DNA of 64,000 bases. It comes from Spirochaetota bacterium. Lineage in GTDB: Bacteria > Spirochaetota > UBA4802 > JAFGDQ01. The notes beneath the pieces were generated by a model that ran no database searches, had not been told where the DNA came from, and saw nothing but the letters and a program-made list of their open reading frames with translations. This document shows positions 28,365-36,228 of the stretch, piece after piece (within the stretch, counting starts at the first letter, position 1; every line of letters begins with the position of its first letter). Position numbers and translations under genes: made by a program. The stretch lies in NCBI GenBank assembly GCA_034190085.1, contig JAXHTS010000078.1, positions 1-64,000 of the forward strand, read 5' to 3'.

Positions 28365-30743
28365 ATGACTTATATTAATGATGACAAAATAACAATTATT
28401 GGAGCAGGTTCTTGGGGTACTGCAATTGCAAAAGTGATAGCAGAGAATAATCCTGTGCTTACAATAAAATTATGGGCTAGAGGGAAATCAGTAATTAATT
28501 TGATTAATGAGACTAGAGAGAATAGCTTATACCTACCTGGGGTCAAGCTGCCTAGCAATGTTATAGTAACCAACAATCTAAAGTATTCTTTGGAAGAATC
28601 AAATATTGTTCTACTTGCCACTCCATCAAAGGCTGTTTATGATACTAGTTTAAGGATTGAAAAATATATATCCGTTAATTCACATTTGGGTTATCTCTCA
28701 AAGGGCTTTTGCAGGGTAAATAATGAAATACTTACTATATCTGATACGATCACCAAGGCTATACCCTTTCTTGAGGGAAGAGTTGCAGCTATATATGGAC
28801 CAAGCCATGCCGAAGAGGTGGGTGATGGATTCCAAACATGTATAACTGTTGCGGGTATATTTAGAGAGACCAGGGAGGTATTTGTAAAACTCCTTTCCTG
28901 TAGTTATATTGGATGCAGAGAAACCGATGACATTAAAGGCGTAGAGTTGGGAGGGGCCTTGAAAAATCCTGCTGCAATTGCTGTAGGTATGATTAGCATC
29001 CTACCGCGCTGTGGGGACAATCTTTCAGGTGCTCTGATATCAGAGGCATTTAAGGAGATATTGAAGATATGTAGTCTTTTTAATGTAAGAGAGGAAACAC
29101 TTTTTGACATCTCAGGCTTGGGAGACCTTATCACTACTTCTCTGAGTGATCTCAGCAGAAACAGACGCTTTGGAAAGGATATTGCTGAACAAATTGTGCA
29201 GACAGGGAAGTCAATAGGCCTGTACGATAAACTTTTAATGCGATTTCGTCCAGATACTGTTCTTGAAAAGATGAGTCAAAGATTTAATTATTTAGCAGAG
29301 GGTGCTTATGCTATTGAACCAATAATTGAGTTGGCTGACAAAGCAAATATTTCTATACCCGTTTATAAGTCCCTGTATGAGATCCTGTTAAATAAGCGTG
29401 ATCCAGAACTTCTGATTCAAACAGTTAAAAATCCAGAAAGATTTGAGGAGATATTTGAGAGTTCTAGGATTCAGGTTTCAAAGAGAAAGAGGGGTATGGA
29501 GAAGGCAAGGGGCACTATTTTTAAGAACATTATAGTCTCAAACGCTCTCGCTAGAATGACTGAAAATGATGATTTTAAGAAAAAAATATTGGATACCAAG
29601 AGTTCAATTCTAAATAATATTGTAAATGAAGATAGTATAAATTATAAACACAATAGGGAATTCATTGAAAAGGAATGTACATTATTCAAGCAGATAGATA
29701 ACAGAAATTTTGAAAGAGTCTTGGAGGATATTTGTAAATTATATGTGGAGGAGACATGTGATAATTTTAATTATATAGCGTTCAAGCTTTTTGTTAAATA
29801 TGTAAAGTTAATCAATCTGAAGAATATATTATATCTTAAATCCTATGGCAAGAGAATGTTTGGAAACAATATTAAGATATCCGGACACCTGAAGATCGTA
29901 CAGAAAATAATCAACACCTCTCATGTTGTTTATGTGTCTACGTATAGAAGTTATTATGACTTTGCTTATATAGGTATGGCTATTGATAAATATAGACTTC
30001 ACGTGCCCAGGTTCTTTGTGGATAAATGCATAATAAATAGCAGATTTAAGAGATATTTTCTAAAGCTAATGGGTGGATATGTCATAGATACGAACAGACT
30101 TTACAATCCTATTTACAGGGAAATTACTGAGACCTATTTATCCACTTTAATTGAACATGGGGTACAGGTACTTTTCTTCCCAGAGTTAGAGATATCAAAA
30201 GATGGGAAGATTGGAAAAATTGATCAGGATTTTCCTTCACTTATTATGAAATCTCTATATAAGAATTCGGAAGAGATCGCCCTTATACCAATTGAGGTCT
30301 CATATTATCAAAGACCCTTGGTGAATAATAATGATTCAACAAAAGTATTAACTGTCAAGAATGTGCTTAATAACAGGGCAAGGGTTAATTTCTCTGATCC
30401 AATCATCACATCTGATTTATTAAATACAGATAAATTTATTTCACATATCACTGACATCATAAACCTTAAGTGGAAAACAGATTCATATATTTTTCCACAT
30501 TATATCTTTTGCAGGATTATTAGAGAAAATAACTATGAACTTGCTATGGATGATGCTCGAAAAGCTATTGAGCATTTTTTGCAACATCTAAATATGGAAA
30601 AAAGATACAAGGCCAAGAGCATCCTGAAGAAGGGGATAGAGTTCATTGAAAAAAATAATATCGGCCAGCAACGGGATGGTAGAATAATAATCATGAAAAA
30701 GGACGATATTGATTATTATTCAAATTTGATTACTTACAATTGA
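28365..30743 (+). CDS. gpsA: GpsA fused to a PlsB-like acyltransferase domain with a degenerate active site
   Basis: 792 residues against about 335 for normal GpsA. Residues 8-345 are NAD(P)-dependent glycerol-3-phosphate dehydrogenase: GAGSWGTAIA (13-22), GPSHAEE (145-151), catalytic Lys200 in GGALKNPAAI and SRNRRFG (264-270). Residues about 430-700 resemble glycerol-3-phosphate acyltransferase PlsB. There the HX4D motif reads YRSYYD (527-532), with Tyr527 (codon TAT at 29943-29945) in place of the catalytic His, and the block normally like EGGRSRTG reads ELEISKDG (607-614). The dehydrogenase should make sn-glycerol 3-phosphate; the second domain could bind it or an acyl carrier without catalysis. 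The frame is continuous, so this is not a decayed neighbour. Confidence 0.85.
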   Translation: MTYINDDKITIIGAGSWGTAIAKVIAENNPVLTIKLWARGKSVINLINETRENSLYLPGVKLPSNVIVTNNLKYSLEESNIVLLATPSKAVYDTSLRIEKYISVNSHLGYLSKGFCRVNNEILTISDTITKAIPFLEGRVAAIYGPSHAEEVGDGFQTCITVAGIFRETREVFVKLLSCSYIGCRETDDIKGVELGGALKNPAAIAVGMISILPRCGDNLSGALISEAFKEILKICSLFNVREETLFDISGLGDLITTSLSDLSRNRRFGKDIAEQIVQTGKSIGLYDKLLMRFRPDTVLEKMSQRFNYLAEGAYAIEPIIELADKANISIPVYKSLYEILLNKRDPELLIQTVKNPERFEEIFESSRIQVSKRKRGMEKARGTIFKNIIVSNALARMTENDDFKKKILDTKSSILNNIVNEDSINYKHNREFIEKECTLFKQIDNRNFERVLEDICKLYVEETCDNFNYIAFKLFVKYVKLINLKNILYLKSYGKRMFGNNIKISGHLKIVQKIINTSHVVYVSTYRSYYDFAYIGMAIDKYRLHVPRFFVDKCIINSRFKRYFLKLMGGYVIDTNRLYNPIYREITETYLSTLIEHGVQVLFFPELEISKDGKIGKIDQDFPSLIMKSLYKNSEEIALIPIEVSYYQRPLVNNNDSTKVLTVKNVLNNRARVNFSDPIITSDLLNTDKFISHITDIINLKWKTDSYIFPHYIFCRIIRENNYELAMDDARKAIEHFLQHLNMEKRYKAKSILKKGIEFIEKNNIGQQRDGRIIIMKKDDIDYYSNLITYN

Positions 30744-30805
30744 TGATAATACTGTGATTAACCATGAACAGGTCGAGATTGACGCTAATTTGTTAAGAGG
30801 TTACT

Positions 30806-31312
30806 TTACTTTTTATTTAGAACATTATCCAGGTGCATGTATACGTCACTCAGATTCTTCGCGATGTGGAATAAGTCCCTTTTCCTATTATCGATGGAGG
30901 TTGTCAATGACAACCTTTCACTCCATCCGCCCGTGAAAGCACATAGAATAATTGGCTTTGTAAATTGCCATCCATAAGCTAGTTCTGAAAGGGTGCCGGA
31001 TTTTCCTCCAATTGATATTATTGCATCGCCCGAAAGGACATTTATCATGTTCCTTGCATAACCTATTCCAGTTGGTATGACTATATTGCAGTATTTATTT
31101 GCAGATTCATGATCTGATTCAGGTATTATGCCAATTACAATTCCGCCTTCCTCTCTGGCGCCCTTGGATACTGCCTCCATAATACCACCTCTGCCGCCTG
31201 AGATGAGTACCCATCCCTTTGATGCAATGTATTTACCAATCTGATAGGCCTCATTAGCATATGAATTATCATCGCTTGATCCAATAACAACTACTTGCGA
31301 ATATCTATTCAC
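30806..31312 (-). CDS. TIGR00725/LOG-like Rossmann nucleotide-binding protein
   Basis: 168 residues. A Rossmann-like fold with VVVIGSSDD at the start, the motif GWVLISGGRGGIMEAVSKGA (about 33-52) and IISIGGKSGTLSELAYGWQ (about 98-116), as in the LOG/TIGR00725 family. LOG proteins are cytokinin-activating phosphoribohydrolases; TIGR00725 members are shorter and of unknown substrate. The PGGxGTxxE motif here reads GGKSGTLSE, with Glu kept. It overlaps the upstream hypothetical gene by four bases (ATGA). Confidence 0.8.
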   Translation of the reverse strand: MNRYSQVVVIGSSDDNSYANEAYQIGKYIASKGWVLISGGRGGIMEAVSKGAREEGGIVIGIIPESDHESANKYCNIVIPTGIGYARNMINVLSGDAIISIGGKSGTLSELAYGWQFTKPIILCAFTGGWSERLSLTTSIDNRKRDLFHIAKNLSDVYMHLDNVLNKK

Positions 31313-32265
31313 TTTATGTCTCCAGAAGAGATATATTCCTCAAAGACAAAAACCTTTTCCCAAAGATTATAGATTGAATTTTCAGTATCAATCTTAAATG
31401 TGATGGTGGCAAAGGGAATTGAGATATCCTGATATAAAAATTCGATATTTTTATTTTTTTGGTTATGAGTCTTATCACCTTTCATCAGTTTTGATAGGAC
31501 AATATATTCTTTTAACGAAAGGGCATAACATCTTGAATCTTGTGCAGAATTTTTCTTAAGTGTGTCAATGATCATCTCAGAAGACTCTAATAACGATAGT
31601 ATCCCCAAATGGTTAAAAATGTTAACAATATTATTGAATATAAAGAGTTCTGCAGTTATGTAGTATTCATCATTTACATTTTTACGACAGTAACTATCAA
31701 TATCACTGGTCACTGTTTCAAAATAGTTGAAGGTAATTGGACTTGCAATAATAGATGTATTAGATAACAGCTTATTGAGTAGTTCTCCAATAATAATAAA
31801 TTTTTCATTTGAATAATATATGGATGATGACAAGTTTATAAAAATTATTTTGTTTTTTTTCTCAGAAGTTAGAGGGTATATATGAGTTGAATGATGCAAA
31901 ATGCTGTTATTTGGTGGAATTGTTAGGATATCTTCCCCCATGATCTTAAATATGTTTTCTTGTAATACATGAATTGTTTTAGAATTCAGTTTATTGTCTC
32001 CATAGTAGGCTATAGGTGTAATATCCATTGTATTTATTTGATAAACAGCAGTAAATATGGAATAGTTTTCAGAGTTGTGATAATAGCACAGACCTTGTAG
32101 AATATTAAGACCCTCGTGGCTTCTGTTTTTCTTCTCCAAGATGTTATATCTATTAAGTAATTTCAGGTATTCATCCCTTGCCTCCTCAAAGGATATGTTG
32201 CCCTCTGTATACTCCTTTAACGAGTCTTTTATTGATAAAATGAGTTTATTTATTTCGTTTTTCAT
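31309..32265 (-). CDS. Hypothetical cytoplasmic protein
   Basis: 318 residues, not recognised. There is no signal peptide or membrane segment. The N-terminal 50 residues look helical (KNEINKLILSIKDSLKEYTE). The middle has mixed strands (YSIFTAVYQINTMDITPIAYY, NKIIFINLSSSIYY) loosely reminiscent of a GAF-like fold, and the C-terminus has DISIPFATITFKI. Codon choice is AT-rich like its neighbours. It is translationally coupled to the LOG-like gene, which is the only clue to function. Confidence 0.6.
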   Translation of the reverse strand: MKNEINKLILSIKDSLKEYTEGNISFEEARDEYLKLLNRYNILEKKNRSHEGLNILQGLCYYHNSENYSIFTAVYQINTMDITPIAYYGDNKLNSKTIHVLQENIFKIMGEDILTIPPNNSILHHSTHIYPLTSEKKNKIIFINLSSSIYYSNEKFIIIGELLNKLLSNTSIIASPITFNYFETVTSDIDSYCRKNVNDEYYITAELFIFNNIVNIFNHLGILSLLESSEMIIDTLKKNSAQDSRCYALSLKEYIVLSKLMKGDKTHNQKNKNIEFLYQDISIPFATITFKIDTENSIYNLWEKVFVFEEYISSGDIK

Positions 32266-32377
32266 TATTTTTTCTCATTAAATCGGTTTGGTGAAATTAT
32301 GGAGAACAAAACAAAAATGTCTTTCATCTTAACGAGCTGTCTGACACTATGGATGACTCAGTATAGGAGCTTCCTTT

Positions 32378-33733
32378 CTAAGGATGCGTATCCTGTAATG
32401 TTGAAGTAACCTTTTTTGCCAGATCAAATAATCTAAAGGTGCCGGTAAAAAGTAGCAGGCTATCCGCTGTTATGTCATTTCGCAAAGCCTTGGTTAAATC
32501 AAGGGAATTTTTAAATACCTGAATATCATGATATAGAGAATTTTGTTTATGAATTTTTTCTTCAGAAATTTTAAGGCATCTTTCATCATTCAGCTCAAAA
32601 TAATATATTTTATTTGAAAGATTTTTAAATAGTAATTTTAATATTATTGAATAATCCTTATCTTGCATAATTGAGAGGATTATCATGATCTGTTTATCTT
32701 GATAGTTTTTATTAATGGTATTTATTATGGTTTTTAGGGCAGCCGGATTATGAGCTGGATCAAATATTATTAAAGGCTTTTTAGATATTATATGAAATCT
32801 ACCTGGAATCCTTACTCTCTTAATCCCATCAATAATATTACTCTCTTCTATCTTAAAACCGAACTCCTTCAGAAGGTGTGATGTAGCGATTGAAAGTGTT
32901 GAGTTTGTGATCTGGAATTTAGATGGGATTTTGAGTTCAATATCCTTGATATAGAGGTTTAGAGGATTCCCATCATTTATATGAGTATCATTAATTGAGC
33001 TTAAATCGTAGGTAAAGCCCTTGCCCACAAGTTCTCTAATTCGCTTAACCTGAAAATCTTTATTTAATACATATAATCTTGAACAAGATTCAATCGATTT
33101 TTTGATAATAATATCAAGTATATCCTTTTTTTTATTTGATGTTATAACAATGGAATTTGGTTTGATTATGCCAGCCTTCTCCTGGGTTATCTTCTTTAGA
33201 GTATTCCCAAGAATGGATTTATGATCAAGAAATATATCAGTAATTATTGAGATTAAGGGGGAGACTATATTTGTAGAATCTAGCCTGCCGCCAAGTCCAG
33301 CCTCGATTATGGCAATGTCTATCTCCTCTTCACTGAAATACCTAAAGGCAAAAAGCGTGAGAACATCGAAATATGTAGGCTGAATATCTTTCATGGTTGA
33401 TAGCAATTTATACAATTCGTCGATGTATTCATGTAGTCTTTTACTTGAGATTTCAATATTATTAATTTTAATTCTTTCATTAATCCTTGATAGATGTGGA
33501 GATAGATATAATCCGACCCGATAACCAGCGGATATCAATATGCTATTGAGCATATATGCCACTGATCCCTTTCCATTTGTGCCAGCGATATGTACAATCT
33601 TTAATTTGTTATGTGGATTCCCGTAATGCTTACATAGATACTCCATGTTTTTAAGTGAGTAGTTCAAATATTGCAGATAACCCGTCTTTTCGTTATCTGT
33701 AAGTATATTCAGTCTTTCTGCTATCGATTTCAT
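32378..33733 (-). CDS. folC: Folylpolyglutamate / dihydrofolate synthase
   Basis: 451 residues, Mur ligase-like fold. The P-loop is HIAGTNGKGSVAYML (49-63). Further on are GLGGRLDSTNI (the ligase DS/T loop), TDIFLDHKSILG and IFDPAHNPAALK, all FolC hallmarks. The enzyme adds glutamate to dihydropteroate and/or tetrahydrofolate; whether it is bifunctional cannot be read from sequence. The start ATG follows the aroE stop by 13 bases, suggesting an aroE-folC operon. Confidence 0.93.
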   Translation of the reverse strand: MKSIAERLNILTDNEKTGYLQYLNYSLKNMEYLCKHYGNPHNKLKIVHIAGTNGKGSVAYMLNSILISAGYRVGLYLSPHLSRINERIKINNIEISSKRLHEYIDELYKLLSTMKDIQPTYFDVLTLFAFRYFSEEEIDIAIIEAGLGGRLDSTNIVSPLISIITDIFLDHKSILGNTLKKITQEKAGIIKPNSIVITSNKKKDILDIIIKKSIESCSRLYVLNKDFQVKRIRELVGKGFTYDLSSINDTHINDGNPLNLYIKDIELKIPSKFQITNSTLSIATSHLLKEFGFKIEESNIIDGIKRVRIPGRFHIISKKPLIIFDPAHNPAALKTIINTINKNYQDKQIMIILSIMQDKDYSIILKLLFKNLSNKIYYFELNDERCLKISEEKIHKQNSLYHDIQVFKNSLDLTKALRNDITADSLLLFTGTFRLFDLAKKVTSTLQDTHP

Positions 33734-33746
33734 GGTAAGTAGTATT

Positions 33747-34655
33747 TTAGATATATTTCTCTAGGGATCTCTTCATAATATCATATGGAGCCTTTATCCC
33801 TGTCCATATCTCGAACTGTTTTGCTCCCTGATGTAGGAGCATTTCAATGCCTGGGATTGTTTTACATCCCTTTTCTGCCCCAATCCGTAATAATTTTGTA
33901 TTCGGAGGGGAATAGACGATATCGAAGATAGTATGCCTTTTCAATATGAACCCTTCATCCAGTGGAGTTGAAGTGATATCCGGTGTCATTCCAACTGGAG
34001 TGGTGTTTATTATTACATCCACTTCTTCTATAAATGTGTGTGTAATATTTTTAATTAGTCTATATTCAACATTATAACTATTCTCATTAAGATCATTCAC
34101 CAGATGGATGATTCTATTTTCATTTCTGCCCGCAATAATGATCTTGGCTCCATAGTTGAGGAGTGTAAATGCTATTGCTCTAGCAGATCCGCCGTTTCCA
34201 ATTATTAAAAAACTAGATTTCTTAATATCAATCCCCTTCTGTATTAGAGAAGAAATAACTCCATATCCATCGGTATTATAGCCCATTATTTTACCATTGG
34301 AGTTTATAAGCGTATTGATGGAGCCGATTGATTGCGCTAAAGGATCAATTTCATCAAGATAGTTTATAGCGTCTCTCTTAAAGGGTATTGTAACGCTTGC
34401 TCCACTAATATGTAATATTTTCATAGCCGAGATTGCATCCTTGATATTATTGACCTCAAAAGCTATGTATACTGAATTTATACCTGATGAAATGAAGGCG
34501 GAATTTTGTATAATCGGGGATAAAGAGTGCTTTACTGGATTTCCAAAAATGCAGTAAAGTCTAGTATGCGAATTTATACAAATTTTAGTATTAGGATTTA
34601 TTTCCATATTAATAACTTTTAGCATTTTGTTAATTGTAGGCAACACTTTTTTCAT
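33747..34655 (-). CDS. aroE: Shikimate dehydrogenase
   Basis: 302 residues. It reduces 3-dehydroshikimate to shikimate in the aromatic amino acid pathway. Shikimate-binding motif GNPVKHSLSP (38-47), catalytic Lys93 in VTIPFKRDA and Asp129 in YNTDGYG, and NADP-binding GNGGSARAIAF. The first 30 residues are longer than usual and poorly supported by a ribosome binding site; an internal ATG at residue 17 is an alternative start. It is the first gene of the aroE-folC pair. Confidence 0.93.
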   Translation of the reverse strand: MKKVLPTINKMLKVINMEINPNTKICINSHTRLYCIFGNPVKHSLSPIIQNSAFISSGINSVYIAFEVNNIKDAISAMKILHISGASVTIPFKRDAINYLDEIDPLAQSIGSINTLINSNGKIMGYNTDGYGVISSLIQKGIDIKKSSFLIIGNGGSARAIAFTLLNYGAKIIIAGRNENRIIHLVNDLNENSYNVEYRLIKNITHTFIEEVDVIINTTPVGMTPDITSTPLDEGFILKRHTIFDIVYSPPNTKLLRIGAEKGCKTIPGIEMLLHQGAKQFEIWTGIKAPYDIMKRSLEKYI

Positions 34656-34868
34656 CGTGCAATTTAATTTTCTCGTGCTATCGAGTAGATCCGTTCATCA
34701 GTCTTGCCTTTGGTATAAGGGTGAAGATGCTAGCGATTTAAGTAATAATTAAGAGAAAAAGTGATTGCAGTTGAAAATTAGAGCCCTTAATCTCTATATC
34801 AAGTATTTACTATTATATGTTAAATTATACTTGAATACATTTTCAGCTTGGATGGAGGGACCGGAGAG

Positions 34869-35648
34869 ATGGCAGGTAGGGTACCATCAGATAAAAGATC
34901 CTCTGCAAAGGGAAGGTCAAAGGGCAAGGCTAAAGTAGCTAAGACAACGAAAAAAGCTGGCTCAAGGTCTGGGGTTGGTGGGGATGGTAGAGACAAAACA
35001 CCATACTATGTACTGGCTATAATGGCGCTTGTTACTATGATAGTGCTTTTATTGAATGAATATTATGGTAAGGATCAAAATGGTCTGGAAAGAAAGGACG
35101 TTGTTTCAAGAGAGATATCAGTGCAAGATGTTGTTGTCAATAGAAAGAATAGTGAGAAAGAATCAAGGGATATAGAAATAATGAATACGAATAGTAACCA
35201 TGTGACAAGTTCAATAATAGAGGATAAGAAAGCAGTAAATGAATATAGAATATATCTGGTGAAATATAATGAACTTAGCGAAAGGGTTTCACTTGAGCCA
35301 GTAATTAGGAGATCAAGGGGAAAATTGAATATAAGGGTAGCAATGAATGAATTGATAAAAGGACCTGAGGAAAACGAGAGGGGAAGAGGACTCCTGACCG
35401 CTGTGCCAAGTAATCTGAAATTAAAGGAATATGAATTGAAGGATCAATGCGCTATCTTGGATTTTAATAGAGCGATTGAAGAGAATGCTAATGGAGATAT
35501 CCTTCTCATGAGGATTGATCAGATATTATACACCATAACTCAATTTGACAATATTGATAGTATAATGATTATGGTGGAAGGGAAGAGAAAAAAATTTCTT
35601 GGGGGAGAGGGACTTTCTATAAATGGGCCGATTACTAAAAGGAGATGA
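34869..35648 (+). CDS. Membrane-anchored GerMN domain protein
   Basis: 259 residues from ATG 34869, preceded by GGAGGGACCGGAG; an in-frame TTG at 34848 would add seven residues but lacks a binding site. The N-terminus is very basic (about 40 Lys/Arg/Ser/Gly-rich residues), followed by one membrane segment (YVLAIMALVTMIVLLLN) and, after a linker, a GerMN domain (about 122-255): EYRIYLVKYN, AMNELIKGPEENERG, LLTAVPSNLKL and CAILDFNRAI. GerMN occurs in spore germination protein GerM but also in non-sporulating bacteria; here the domain is probably periplasmic. It overlaps the CYTH gene by four bases. Confidence 0.8.
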   Translation: MAGRVPSDKRSSAKGRSKGKAKVAKTTKKAGSRSGVGGDGRDKTPYYVLAIMALVTMIVLLLNEYYGKDQNGLERKDVVSREISVQDVVVNRKNSEKESRDIEIMNTNSNHVTSSIIEDKKAVNEYRIYLVKYNELSERVSLEPVIRRSRGKLNIRVAMNELIKGPEENERGRGLLTAVPSNLKLKEYELKDQCAILDFNRAIEENANGDILLMRIDQILYTITQFDNIDSIMIMVEGKRKKFLGGEGLSINGPITKRR

Positions 35649-36178
35649 GTGCTATTGTGCTGGAGATTGAGATAAAGGCATGGTGTGATAATCGCAATGA
35701 GGTTATTAACAGGATTGTCTCACTTGGTGGAGTAATGTTCAAAAGAGTAAGAGAGAGGGACATCTATTACAGTCATCCATGTCGAGATTTTGCAGAGACA
35801 GATGAAGCGTTGAGAATAAGAATTGAAGATAATACATATACTTTGACCTATAAGGGGCCGAAGTTAGGCAAAAGGAGTAAGTCAAGATTTGAGGAGGAGG
35901 TTCTGTTCAATGAACTCTCTGCAATGAAGAGCATATTAAATGAGATTGGATTTGTTGAGGTTGATAATGTTGTAAAAGTGAGGGATATCTACATCCTAAA
36001 CAATGTTGAGATATGCGTTGATAGGGTAGATGGTGTTGGGGATTTTGTTGAACTGGAAAAGATGGGGGGTGATAGAGAGAGTACAGAGAGTGAGTTATTC
36101 GCTCTAGCTGAGGAACTTGGCCTTAAGAGATTCGAGAGAAGATCTTATTTGGAGCTAAAACTGGAAATTAAAGAGTAG
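35645..36178 (+). CDS. CYTH domain protein (class IV adenylate cyclase / triphosphatase family)
   Basis: 177 residues, one CYTH triphosphate tunnel domain. The ExExK metal motif is EIEIK at 7-11; further tunnel residues are RIRIEDN, TYKGPK, RFEEEV, VCVD-type ICVDRVDG and FVELE. CyaB-type members make cAMP; others hydrolyse tripolyphosphate or thiamine triphosphate. The HFRxxN-like features cannot decide. A CRP-like protein at 46947-47591 with an intact nucleotide pocket makes the cyclase option worth testing. ATG overlaps the GerMN stop (ATGA). Confidence 0.82.
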   Translation: MSAIVLEIEIKAWCDNRNEVINRIVSLGGVMFKRVRERDIYYSHPCRDFAETDEALRIRIEDNTYTLTYKGPKLGKRSKSRFEEEVLFNELSAMKSILNEIGFVEVDNVVKVRDIYILNNVEICVDRVDGVGDFVELEKMGGDRESTESELFALAEELGLKRFERRSYLELKLEIKE

Positions 36179-36228
36179 CAAAAAGTACACAATTTATATG
36201 TAGCTATACATTAGCGAGAGACACTATC

